DNA of 64,000 nt from Ottowia flava. GTDB lineage: Bacteria; Pseudomonadota; Gammaproteobacteria; Burkholderiales; Burkholderiaceae_C. Location: positions 124,001 through 188,000 of the forward strand of contig NZ_VRUA01000002.1 in assembly GCF_008017535.1 (NCBI RefSeq). Direction: 5' to 3'. Each line of letters starts with the position of its first letter. Position 1 is the stretch's first letter. Below the pieces are notes generated by a model that did not search any database, was not told where the DNA came from, and saw only the letters and a program-made list of their open reading frames with translations. Shown here one piece after another: positions 16,409 through 24,813 of this stretch. The translations under genes were made by a program, and so were the position numbers.

Positions 16409-17731
16409 ATGAAAGTCATTGTTCTGGGCGGCGGCGTGGTCGGTGTCACCACCGCGTACTACCTGGCGCGCGGCGGCGCTCAGGTGACCGTGATCGAGCG
16501 CCAGGAAGGCCCGGCGCTGGAAACCAGCTTCGCCAACGCGGGCCAGGTGTCGCCCGGCTATTCCACACCCTGGGCCGCGCCGGGCATCCCGGTCAAGGCG
16601 CTGAAATGGATGCTGCAGCGCCACGCGCCGCTGGCCATCCGCGCCGACGGCAGCCTGTTCCAGCTGCAGTGGATGACGCAGATGCTGAAAAACTGCACCA
16701 GCACGCGCTACGCCGTCAACAAGGAGCGCATGACGCGCGTCGCCGAATACAGCCGCGACTGCCTGCGCCAGCTGCGTGCCGATACGGGCATCGAGTACGA
16801 CCAACGCACGCTTGGCACCCTTCAGGTATTTCGCACCGCCAAACAACTGGCTGCCGCACAGAACGACATCGCCGTGCTGCGCGAGTGCGAAGTGCCGTTT
16901 CGCGAACTGCGCGCCGACGAGCTCCCCGACATCGAACCCGCTCTGGCCCACGCGCAAGGTCTGGTCGGCGGTCTGCACCTGCCGGGCGACGAGACTGGCG
17001 ATTGCCACCAGTTCACCAAACAGCTGGCCGCGCTGGCGCGCGCTGCCGGCGTCGAATTCCGCTTCGGCACGGCGGTGCAGCGCCTGATCACCCAGGGCCG
17101 CCACGTGACCGGTGTGCAACTCGGTCAACCCGGTGCCGCCGATGGCGAAACGCTGGAGGCCGACCGCGTCGTGGTCGCGCTGGGCTGCGCCTCGCGCCAG
17201 CTGCTGACCACGCTGGGACTGAATCTGCCGGTGTATCCGGTCAAAGGGTATTCGCTCACGGTGCCGATCGTCCACGAGACGCTCGCGCCAGTTTCGACGG
17301 TGATGGACGAGACGTACAAGGTCGCCGTCACGCGCCTGGGCGAGCACATCCGTGTCGGCGGTATGGCCGAACTGGCCGGGCACGACCTGCGCCTGAACCC
17401 GCGCCGCCGTGAAACCCTGGAAATGGTCACGCACGGTCTGTTCGCCGGTGCCGGCGATTTGCCCGACGCCAGCTTCTGGACCGGCCTGCGCCCCATGACG
17501 CCCGACGGCACGCCCGTGCTGGGCCGCGCGCCGGGCTGGGACAACCTGCTGGTCAACACCGGCCACGGCACCCTGGGCTGGACCATGGCCTGCGGCAGCG
17601 GCAAGCTCGTCGCCGACCTGACGCTGGGCCGCACGCCGGACATCCGCACCGAAGGGCTGGGACTGGATCGCTATACCAACGATAGCTGGTCGCGCCCGAA
17701 TGACGGGCGCCAGAGCCCGATTCATGCCTGA
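16409..17731 (+). CDS. dadA: D-amino acid dehydrogenase small subunit DadA
   Basis: FAD enzyme that oxidises D-amino acids (classically D-alanine) to 2-oxo acids and feeds electrons to the respiratory chain. ATG 16409 ([13 protein letters not shown]) follows a GGAG site; the protein is 440 residues. The dinucleotide motif [14 protein letters not shown] is at the N-terminus, and the family signatures [17 protein letters not shown] and [14 protein letters not shown] are present. No alanine racemase gene follows. Transcription ends at the hairpin at 17750. Confidence 0.95.
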   Translation: MKVIVLGGGVVGVTTAYYLARGGAQVTVIERQEGPALETSFANAGQVSPGYSTPWAAPGIPVKALKWMLQRHAPLAIRADGSLFQLQWMTQMLKNCTSTRYAVNKERMTRVAEYSRDCLRQLRADTGIEYDQRTLGTLQVFRTAKQLAAAQNDIAVLRECEVPFRELRADELPDIEPALAHAQGLVGGLHLPGDETGDCHQFTKQLAALARAAGVEFRFGTAVQRLITQGRHVTGVQLGQPGAADGETLEADRVVVALGCASRQLLTTLGLNLPVYPVKGYSLTVPIVHETLAPVSTVMDETYKVAVTRLGEHIRVGGMAELAGHDLRLNPRRRETLEMVTHGLFAGAGDLPDASFWTGLRPMTPDGTPVLGRAPGWDNLLVNTGHGTLGWTMACGSGKLVADLTLGRTPDIRTEGLGLDRYTNDSWSRPNDGRQSPIHA

Positions 17732-17749
17732 ATGACTGGCACGCCAACG

Positions 17750-17776
17750 ACAAAGGCCCCTTGCGGGGCCTTTTGT
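17750..17776. terminator. Terminator between dadA and mmsA
   Basis: Hairpin ACAAAGGCCCC-TTGC-GGGGCCTTTTGT between convergent genes. The stem is strong and the T-run moderate. Confidence 0.8.
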
Positions 17777-17798
17777 CTTTGTGGAGGAGAAATACCTC

Positions 17799-19316
17799 TT
17801 AGCGGCTCGACGGAAAGCTGAACACTGAGCCTTCGCGCACACCTGCGCTGGGCCAGCGCTGCGTGATGGTCTTGCGCTTGGTGTAGAAACGCACGGCGTC
17901 GGGGCCGTAGGCGTGCAGGTCGCCGAACAGGCTGCGCTTCCAGCCGCCGAACGAGTGGTAAGCCACGGGCACGGGCAGCGGCACGTTCACGCCGACCATG
18001 CCGACCTGGATGTGGTCGGTGAAGTAGCGCGCGGCCTCGCCGTCGCGGGTGAAGATGCAGGTGCCGTTGCCGTATTCGTGGTCGTTGATCAGTTGCATGG
18101 CTTCCTGCAGCGTCTTGACGCGCACGATGCCCAGCACCGGGCCGAAGATTTCTTCCTGGTAGATCACCATGCCGGGCTTGACCTGGTCGAACAGGCAGGG
18201 GCCGAGGAAGTAGCCGTCGGCGTGGCCTTCGACCTTCAGCCCGCGGCCGTCCACCAGCAGCTTGGCGCCTTCCTTCACGCCCTGGTCGACGTAGCCCTTC
18301 ACCTTGTCGAAGTGCGCCTTGGTCACCAGAGGGCCCATGTCGTTGCCGTTGTCGGTGCCGGGGCCGACCTTCATCTTGGCGATCTCGGCCGACAGGCCGG
18401 CGATCATCTGCTCGGCCACTTCGTCGCCCACGGCCACGACTAGTGGCACGGCCATGCAGCGCTCGCCGCAGCTGCCGTAGGCCGCGCCCATCATGGCGTT
18501 GACGGCGTTGGCGATGTCGGCGTCGGGCATCACCACGGCGTGGTTCTTGGCGCCGCCCAGGGCCTGCACGCGCTTGCCATGCTTGCTGCCTTCGCTGTAG
18601 ATGTACTCGGCGATCGGCGTGGAGCCGACAAAGCTCACCGCCTTGACGCGCGCGTCGCGCAGCAGCGTGTCGACGGCTTCCTTGTCGCCGTTGACCACGT
18701 TCAGCACGCCCGGCGGCAAGCCGGCCTTCACCGCCAATTCGGCGATGAACAGCGCGCTGGACGGGTCGCGTTCAGACGGCTTGAGCACGAAGGTGTTGCC
18801 GCAGGCCACGGCCATCGGCCACATCCACAGCGGCACCATGGCCGGGAAGTTGAAGGGCGTGATGCCCGCCGTGACGCCCAGCGCCTGGTGCTCGGCCCAG
18901 CTGTCGATGTTGGGGCCCACGTTGCGGCTGTGCTCACCCTTGAGCAGCTCGGGCGCGTAGCTGGCGTATTCCACGTTCTCGATGCCGCGCTGCAGCTCGC
19001 CGTGCGCGTCGTTCAGCACCTTGCCGTGTTCGGCGGTGATCAGCGCGGCGATCTCGTCGGCGTGCTCTTCCAGCAGCACCTTGAGCTTGCTCATGACGCG
19101 CGCGCGTTTCAGCGGCGGCGTGTTGCGCCACTCGGGGAAGGCCTTCTCGGCGCTGGCAGTTGCCTGCTCCACCGTCGCCTGGCTGGCCAGGGCCACATGG
19201 CCGCTGACCTGGCCGGTGGCGGGGTTGAACACCGGCTGGGTGCGCGCCGTGTCGTTGACGCGCTGCCCATCGATCAGGTGGCCGATGGTTTGGGTCACGG
19301 ATTTGTCGTTGTTCAT
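17799..19316 (-). CDS. mmsA: CoA-acylating methylmalonate/malonate-semialdehyde dehydrogenase
   Basis: Aldehyde dehydrogenase of 505 residues from ATG 19316 (MNNDKSVTQTIGH). It has the catalytic C287 in GSCGERCMA and the MmsA-type motif TPFNFPAMVPLWMWP, which marks the CoA-dependent branch (malonate or methylmalonate semialdehyde to acetyl- or propionyl-CoA). It lies downstream of an omega-amino-acid aminotransferase whose likely product is malonate semialdehyde. The two fit beta-alanine breakdown; valine catabolism is an alternative. Confidence 0.93.
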   Translation of the reverse strand: MNNDKSVTQTIGHLIDGQRVNDTARTQPVFNPATGQVSGHVALASQATVEQATASAEKAFPEWRNTPPLKRARVMSKLKVLLEEHADEIAALITAEHGKVLNDAHGELQRGIENVEYASYAPELLKGEHSRNVGPNIDSWAEHQALGVTAGITPFNFPAMVPLWMWPMAVACGNTFVLKPSERDPSSALFIAELAVKAGLPPGVLNVVNGDKEAVDTLLRDARVKAVSFVGSTPIAEYIYSEGSKHGKRVQALGGAKNHAVVMPDADIANAVNAMMGAAYGSCGERCMAVPLVVAVGDEVAEQMIAGLSAEIAKMKVGPGTDNGNDMGPLVTKAHFDKVKGYVDQGVKEGAKLLVDGRGLKVEGHADGYFLGPCLFDQVKPGMVIYQEEIFGPVLGIVRVKTLQEAMQLINDHEYGNGTCIFTRDGEAARYFTDHIQVGMVGVNVPLPVPVAYHSFGGWKRSLFGDLHAYGPDAVRFYTKRKTITQRWPSAGVREGSVFSFPSSR

Positions 19317-19383
19317 GTCGATCCTCAATAAAAAATGGCTGCCGCCCGCACCCCATGGGCGCGGCCAGCTATGAAAAAACGAG

Positions 19384-20019
19384 TTACGCGGCCGACGCCG
19401 CCACAGGCGACGTGGCCAGCGCTTCGTTCAGATGGCCCATCGCGCGGCTCACGTACTCGTCCTTCTCGCCCACCGGCGCGAAGTAGTGCAGCACCTCGCG
19501 CGCCGCGTCCACGCCCTTCAGGCGGGCGATGAACCACGCCGACAGGTACTGCGCCGACAGGCAGCCCCCGGCCGTCGCCAGGTTGCCGCGCGCGACCAGG
19601 GGCGCGCCCAGCAAACGCACGCCCGCGTCGGCCACCCAGGGGTGGCTGGTCAGGTCGGTGGTGGCCGGTTGCTGGCCCAGCAGGCCGAGCTTGGCCATCA
19701 GGAAGGTGCCAGAGCACTGCGCGCCGATGAGCTGCGCGGCCGGGTCCAGCCGCAGCTGGCCCATGATCGTCGGGTTGGCCGCGACCTCGCGCGTTTTCAT
19801 GCCGCTGCCGATCAGCACGGCGTCGGCTTCGTTGGCTTCGGTCAGGTCGACCTGCGCCTCGATCGTCAGCCCGTTCATCGACGCCACGCGCGGCGCCGGG
19901 CTGGCGATGGACACGCGCCAGTTGGCGTCGCCGCGCAGCGCGATGCGGCCCAGCATGCCGTAGGCGATGAGCGAGTCCAGCTCGTTGAAGCCGTCGAAGG
20001 TGAGGATGACGATGTGCAT
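19384..20019 (-). CDS. DJ-1/PfpI-family protein
   Basis: Protein of 211 residues with the class-I glutamine-amidotransferase-like fold. The nucleophile elbow is GAQCSGTFLMAK with C102. Residues 1-30 (MHIVILTFDGFNELDS) match the isonitrile hydratase/GlxA N-terminal branch, but no AraC domain follows. It lies between the aminotransferase and mmsA on the same strand. The reaction is unknown; roles in isonitrile hydration, glyoxal repair or protein deglycation exist in the family. Confidence 0.8.
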   Translation of the reverse strand: MHIVILTFDGFNELDSLIAYGMLGRIALRGDANWRVSIASPAPRVASMNGLTIEAQVDLTEANEADAVLIGSGMKTREVAANPTIMGQLRLDPAAQLIGAQCSGTFLMAKLGLLGQQPATTDLTSHPWVADAGVRLLGAPLVARGNLATAGGCLSAQYLSAWFIARLKGVDAAREVLHYFAPVGEKDEYVSRAMGHLNEALATSPVAASAA

Positions 20020-20032
20020 GGTGTTTTGAACA

Positions 20033-20090
20033 AAATCCGGCTCCAGCGCTGGATGGACCAGCGCTGGCAGCTATCAAAACAAGAGCTTTA
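20033..20090 (+). repeat. Rep-A copy 6
   Basis: Fills the gap between the aminotransferase stop codon and the DJ-1/PfpI gene. Core CTCCAGCGCTGG ... GCGCTGGCAGCTATCAAA. It is antisense to the operon. Confidence 0.6.
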
Positions 20091-21446
20091 GGCCGTCGCC
20101 TCCAGCGCGTCGCCCAACGCGCCGATCAGGCGGTCGATCTCGGCCTTCTCGCTGATGAAGGGCGGCGCCAGCTGAATCGTGTCTCCGCCGTAGCGCACAT
20201 AGAAGCCAGCCTTCCAGCAGTGCATGGCGATCTCGTACGGGCGCTTGGCGGGCTCGCCCGGCGCCGGTGCGATCGTCAGGCCAGCCGCCAGGCCGATGTT
20301 GCGGATGTCGAGCACGTGCTTGGCACCCTTCAGGCTGTGCACGGCCGCTTCAAAGTGCGGCGCCAGGGCCTTGACGCGCGCCGGGCCGTCTTCGGCTTCC
20401 AGCAAATCCAGCGCAGCCAGCGCGGCGGCGCAGGCGACCGGGTGCGCGCTGTAGGTGTAGCCGTGAGCGAACTCCAGCATGTAGTCCGGGCCGCCAGCGG
20501 CCATGAAGGTGTCGTAGATGCCCTTGCTGGCCACCACGCCGCCCAGCGGCTGCACGCCGTTGGTGACCTGCTTGGCGAAGGTCATGATGTCGGGCACCAC
20601 GCCGAAGAAGTCGGCGCCCATCATCGTGCCGCAGCGGCCAAAGCCGGTGATGACCTCGTCAAAGATCAACAGGATATCGTGCTGCGTGCAGATCTCGCGG
20701 AGGCGCTCGAGGTAGCCCACCGGGGGCACCACCACGCCGCCCGAGCCGCTGAAGGGCTCGACGATGACGGCGGCGATGTTGCTCGCGTCGTGCAGGGCGA
20801 TCACGTCCAGCAGCTTGTCGGCCAGCGCACGGCCGCCTTCGGTCGGCTGGCCCTTGACGAAGCTGCCCAGGGCGGGCTGCGTGTGCGGCAGGTGATCGGC
20901 CGCAACGCCCTGGCCGTACAACTTGCGGTTGCCGACCATGCCGCCGACCGAGATGCCGCCGAAGTTGACGCCGTGGTAACCCTTCTCGCGGCCCACCAGC
21001 AACTGCTTGCCGCCCTGCCCTTTCAGGCGCCAGTAGGCGCGCGCCATTTTCAGCGCGGTGTCGGCGGCTTCGGAGCCGCTGGCGGTGAAGAACACATAGT
21101 CCAGACCGGCGGGCGTGAGGCCCTTGATGCGGTTGGCCAGCTCGAACGACAGCGGGTGGCCGAACTGGAAGCCGGGCGAATAGTCGAGCTTGGCGGCCTG
21201 CTTGCCCACGGCTTCGGCGATCTCGCGGCGGCCATGGCCCAGGCCGGTGCACCACAGGCCGGACAGGCCGTCGAATACCTTGCGGCCCGTGCTGTCCACG
21301 TAGTAGCTGCCTTGCGCGTCCGTGATGATGCGCGGGTCGCGCTTGAACTGGCGGTTGGCGGTGAACGGCATCCAGTGCGCGTCGAGCCAGGCGGCGTCGT
21401 GGCGGGTGGTGCTTTCAGCGGTTTGGGGGGCGGTGGTCACGCTCAT
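20088..21446 (-). CDS. Omega-amino acid (beta-alanine):pyruvate aminotransferase
   Basis: Class-III PLP enzyme of 452 residues. The PLP lysine is K292 in MTFAKQVTNG, and D263 in IFDEVITGFGR contacts the pyridine nitrogen. The N-terminal HWMPFTANRQFK motif is typical of beta-alanine/omega-amino-acid:pyruvate transaminases. With mmsA downstream it would convert beta-alanine through malonate semialdehyde to acetyl-CoA. A LysR gene is divergent, 116 nt away. Activity on other amines is possible, since the family is broad. Confidence 0.9.
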   Translation of the reverse strand: MSVTTAPQTAESTTRHDAAWLDAHWMPFTANRQFKRDPRIITDAQGSYYVDSTGRKVFDGLSGLWCTGLGHGRREIAEAVGKQAAKLDYSPGFQFGHPLSFELANRIKGLTPAGLDYVFFTASGSEAADTALKMARAYWRLKGQGGKQLLVGREKGYHGVNFGGISVGGMVGNRKLYGQGVAADHLPHTQPALGSFVKGQPTEGGRALADKLLDVIALHDASNIAAVIVEPFSGSGGVVVPPVGYLERLREICTQHDILLIFDEVITGFGRCGTMMGADFFGVVPDIMTFAKQVTNGVQPLGGVVASKGIYDTFMAAGGPDYMLEFAHGYTYSAHPVACAAALAALDLLEAEDGPARVKALAPHFEAAVHSLKGAKHVLDIRNIGLAAGLTIAPAPGEPAKRPYEIAMHCWKAGFYVRYGGDTIQLAPPFISEKAEIDRLIGALGDALEATA

Positions 21447-21562
21447 GGGGGTCTCCTTGGGTCACGCTTGAAGGCCACGCACGCGCGCAGCCCATGGGGC
21501 GGATTGTGGGCCGGGTATTTATTGGGTTAAATACGCAGATATCCAAGTTTGGTTAGCAATTC

Positions 21563-22513
21563 ATGAAAGTATCCAAAGCGGCCGCGCCGCGCGCCCGCGC
21601 CGTGCTCGGCCAGGTCAGCGACATGGACCTGCGCCTGCTGCAGGTGTTCAAGGCGGTGGTCGAATGCGGCGGCCTGTCGGCGGCCGAGCTGGAGCTGAAC
21701 ATCGGCACCAGCACCGTCAGCCGCCACGTCAAGGACCTGGAGACGCGCCTGGGTCTGACGCTCTGCCGACGCGGCCGCGCGGGCTTCGCCGTCACCGCCG
21801 AAGGCCAGCGCGTGTACGACGAAACGCTGCGCCTGCTGGCCGCCGTGGACGGCTTTCGTGCGGGCGTGGACGACATCCACCAGCGCATGGGCGGCCAACT
21901 GGCCGTGGCCGTGTTCGACAAGACCGCCAGCAACCCGCACGCGCAGATCCACCAGGCCATCGCGCGCTTTGCCCAGGCCGCGCCCGATGTGCGGCTGAAT
22001 CTGCACGTGAGCAGCATCCAGGCGATCGAGCGCGGGGTGATGGACGGCAGCTTCGCCGTGGGCGTGATTCCCGAACACCGCGCCTCGGCCACGCTGCGCT
22101 ACGACCGCCTGTTCGACGAAACCATGTACCTGTACTGCGGCCAGACGCACCCGCTGTTCGCGGCGGGCGACGATGCGCTGGACTGGGCACAGTTGCGCCG
22201 CCGCGGCGACTTCGCCGGTCTGGGTTACCACTCGCCCAACATGGAGTTGGCGCACGCCGAACGGCTGACGCGCAAGGCCACCGGTTTCGAGCAGGAGGCG
22301 ATTGCCACGCTGATCCTGTCGGGCCAGTTCATCGGATTTCTGCCCGACCACTACGCCGACAGCTTCGTGCAGCATGGGCAGATGCGCGCGGTGCGCCCGG
22401 CGTTGCTGCACTACCGCTGCGAATTCGTCAGCGTGCTGCGCCGCTCACCGCAGCCGTCGCGCGCGGCATTGGCGTTTCATGCGGCCTTGCTGGCGGCTCA
22501 CGGCGCGACGTGA
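21563..22513 (+). CDS. LysR-family transcriptional regulator
   Basis: Protein of 316 residues with an N-terminal LysR helix-turn-helix (about 21-80; LRLLQVFKAVVECGGLSAAE, STVSRHVKDLE) and a LysR substrate-binding domain after residue 110. It is transcribed divergently from the aminotransferase gene, so it very likely controls the beta-alanine/omega-amino-acid genes; the ligand is unknown. It is followed by a Rep-A copy and a bidirectional terminator. Confidence 0.9.
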   Translation: MKVSKAAAPRARAVLGQVSDMDLRLLQVFKAVVECGGLSAAELELNIGTSTVSRHVKDLETRLGLTLCRRGRAGFAVTAEGQRVYDETLRLLAAVDGFRAGVDDIHQRMGGQLAVAVFDKTASNPHAQIHQAIARFAQAAPDVRLNLHVSSIQAIERGVMDGSFAVGVIPEHRASATLRYDRLFDETMYLYCGQTHPLFAAGDDALDWAQLRRRGDFAGLGYHSPNMELAHAERLTRKATGFEQEAIATLILSGQFIGFLPDHYADSFVQHGQMRAVRPALLHYRCEFVSVLRRSPQPSRAALAFHAALLAAHGAT

Positions 22514-22559
22514 GAAGCCGCGCTGGCTGACGGCCCTGCTTGAAGAAAATGTGCCGCCA

Positions 22560-22600
22560 CGCCTACATGCACCTGCGCAGCCAGCTATCAACAAGGTAGC
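22560..22600 (+). repeat. Rep-A copy 7
   Basis: Lies between the LysR gene and a terminator. Core GCCTACATGCACCTGCGCAG then CCAGCTATCAA. Confidence 0.65.
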
Positions 22601-22631
22601 AAAAAGGGCATCCTGGGAGGCCCTTTTTTTT
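22601..22631. terminator. Terminator between the LysR gene and sodC
   Basis: AAAAAGGGC, 10-nt loop, GCCC and a run of eight T. It serves the two convergent genes. Confidence 0.75.
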
Positions 22632-22646
22632 GATGCGCCCGGCGCC

Positions 22647-23228
22647 TCAGCTGCCGGCCTTGATCACGCCACAGGCCAGGCGCGGGCCGGCGTTGCCCAC
22701 CGGCTGCGCGTTCACGTCGTCCGGGTCGCGGTGCACGATGACGGCCTTGCCGATGATGCTGTCGGGCCCGCGCAGCTTCAGCGATTCGCTGTTGAACGAC
22801 ACCTTGGCGGTGCCGCTGGCGTCGGCCATCAGTTGCGGCATGTCGCCCACGTGGTGCTTGGCGCCGTCCCAGGCGCCGTGCGGCTGATTGGTCGGGTTGT
22901 AGTGGCTGCCGGCGCTGGTGAAGTCGGGCTTGGAGCAGTCGCCCTTTTCATGCACGTGGAAGGCGTGCGGCGCGTTGGGCTTGAGGCCGGTGATGGTGCC
23001 GTTGACGCTGACGATGCCACGCACTTCCGAGAAGTTGAGCGTGCCCTGCACCGGCGACTGCGGGTTGGGCTGTGGCTCGCCGCCCGAGGCGGAACTGAGC
23101 TGCACCGACGCCACGGTGCGCGGGTTGTTGCCGCCGTCGCCCGCGGGCTTGGACGCGCAGGCCGCCAGCGCGGTCGCGGCGGCAACCAGGGACACGCCAG
23201 TCAGGCGGCGCAAGGTGGTGGGGTTCAT
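22647..23228 (-). CDS. sodC: Cu/Zn superoxide dismutase, lipoprotein
   Basis: Envelope superoxide dismutase of 193 residues. The signal peptide ends in the lipobox LAAC with C24, so the protein is probably lipid-anchored. Metal ligands are visible in HAFHVHEKGDCS, SAGSHYNP, HHVGDMP and VIVHRDPDD; the disulfide cysteines are in GDC and LACGV. A normal bacterial SodC apart from the Pro/Gly-rich linker at 28-62. Single gene, ending at the shared terminator. Confidence 0.94.
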   Translation of the reverse strand: MNPTTLRRLTGVSLVAAATALAACASKPAGDGGNNPRTVASVQLSSASGGEPQPNPQSPVQGTLNFSEVRGIVSVNGTITGLKPNAPHAFHVHEKGDCSKPDFTSAGSHYNPTNQPHGAWDGAKHHVGDMPQLMADASGTAKVSFNSESLKLRGPDSIIGKAVIVHRDPDDVNAQPVGNAGPRLACGVIKAGS

Positions 23229-23297
23229 GGGTTTCCTCCAGAAAAGAAAGGCTGTGCGCAGCGGCCGGGCGCGGTGGCCCGGCCTGAACCCCGCATC

Positions 23298-24584
23298 CTA
23301 GGCACGGCGGCGCAGCAGCGCGTGTAGGAGAACCGCGCCAAACGTGGCGGTGCCGATGCCGCCCAGGGTGAAGCTGCCGAATTTCAGCGTGAAATCGCCC
23401 GTGCCCAGCACCAGCGTGATGGCGGCCACCAGCAGGTTCACCGGGTTGGTGAAATCGACCTTGTTGTCAACCCAGATCTTGGCGCCGGCCATGGTGATCA
23501 GGCCGAACACAACTATCGACACGCCGCCCATCACCGGCAGCGGAATGGCCTGGATCAGCGCGCCGAACTTGGGCGAGAAGCCCAGCACCAGCGCCATCAG
23601 CGCGGCCACCACGAACACGGCGGTGGAATAGATGCGCGTGGCGGCCATCACGCCGATGTTTTCGGCGTACGTCGTCTGGCCGGTGCCGCCGGCGGCGCCG
23701 CTGACCATGGTGGCCACGCCGTCGCCGATGAAGGCGCGCCCGATGTAGGGGTCGAGGTTGCGGCCGGTCATGGCCGTGACGGCTTTCAGGTGGCCCAGGT
23801 TTTCCGCCACCAGGATCAGCGCCACCGGCGCGATCAGCAGCATGGCGTTGCCGTCGAACACCGGCGCGGTGAACTTGGGCAAGCCGATCCAGGGCGCTGC
23901 GGCGATGCCCGAAAAGTCCATCGGTTTGCCCAGGCCCATGCCGTTGGTCAGCACCAGGTAGATCACGGTGGCCAGACCGAGGCCGACCAGGATCAGCAGG
24001 CGCTGCACCATGCCCTTGGTGAACACCGCCACCAGCGCCACGCAGATGAAGGTGACCAGTTGCATCCAGCTGTCGAAGTTGCTGGCCGCCATGTTCTTGA
24101 TGGGGATGCCGGCCAGGTTGAGGCCGATCACCGCGACCACGGCGCCGGTGACGACGGGCGGCATCATCTTTTCGATCCAGCCCGTGCCCACGGCCTGCAC
24201 GATGGCGCCGATCAGCGCGTACAGCGCCCCGCAGGCGATGATGGCGCCCAGCGCCACCGCGATGTTGGCGTTGGGCCCTTTGCCCGCGTACGCAGTGGCG
24301 GCGATCACCACGCCGATGAAGGCGAAGGACGAGCCCAGGTAGCTGGGCACCTTGCCGCCTGTGATGAAGTAGAAGATGAGCGTGCCGATGCCGCTCATGA
24401 AGATGGCGAGGTTGGGGTCAAACCCCATCAGGATCGGCGCCAGCACCGTGGCGCCGAACATGGCGATGACGTGCTGCACGCCCATCGCAAAGGTCTGCGG
24501 CCAGGGCAGCCGCTCGTCCGGCCCGATGACGCCGCCGTTTGCCAGCGCCGCGGTCGGACGCTCCTTCCACTGAAACAGACTCAT
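23298..24584 (-). CDS. NCS2-family nucleobase permease (uracil/pyrimidine type)
   Basis: Inner-membrane transporter of 428 residues from ATG 24584 (MSLFQWKERP) with about 12-14 hydrophobic segments. The family signature GGTGQTTYAENIGVMAATRI and the conserved glutamate in LVAENLGHLKAV indicate the UraA/RutG branch of nucleobase:proton symporters. Substrate is probably uracil or a related pyrimidine; the sequence alone does not separate uracil from xanthine. No nucleobase catabolic gene is adjacent. Confidence 0.87.
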   Translation of the reverse strand: MSLFQWKERPTAALANGGVIGPDERLPWPQTFAMGVQHVIAMFGATVLAPILMGFDPNLAIFMSGIGTLIFYFITGGKVPSYLGSSFAFIGVVIAATAYAGKGPNANIAVALGAIIACGALYALIGAIVQAVGTGWIEKMMPPVVTGAVVAVIGLNLAGIPIKNMAASNFDSWMQLVTFICVALVAVFTKGMVQRLLILVGLGLATVIYLVLTNGMGLGKPMDFSGIAAAPWIGLPKFTAPVFDGNAMLLIAPVALILVAENLGHLKAVTAMTGRNLDPYIGRAFIGDGVATMVSGAAGGTGQTTYAENIGVMAATRIYSTAVFVVAALMALVLGFSPKFGALIQAIPLPVMGGVSIVVFGLITMAGAKIWVDNKVDFTNPVNLLVAAITLVLGTGDFTLKFGSFTLGGIGTATFGAVLLHALLRRRA

Positions 24585-24712
24585 CTTCCCACCTCGCTCA
24601 TTGGCTTTGTCGATGGGCGGCAATGGTAGAGCAGGCGGGCCGCCTTGGCGGGGGTTTTTTCAGCCGATGGGCCAGCAGCGCGGCGTCCTGGTCGACCCGT
24701 CACTGCGTGTTA

Positions 24713-24772
24713 TCTGCTATCATATCGATAGCTTTTAGCGCAGACTTATGTAGGGCCGGATGCCTATTTCAT
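24713..24772 (-). repeat. Rep-A copy 8
   Basis: Between the permease and the kinase gene. Minus-strand core GAAATAGGCATCCGGCCCTA ... CTGCGC ... AGCTATCGATATGATAG. Confidence 0.7.
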
Positions 24773-24813
24773 CCTCAATGGCAGAGCATGCCAACGCACA
24801 CCCGACCGCGCGA

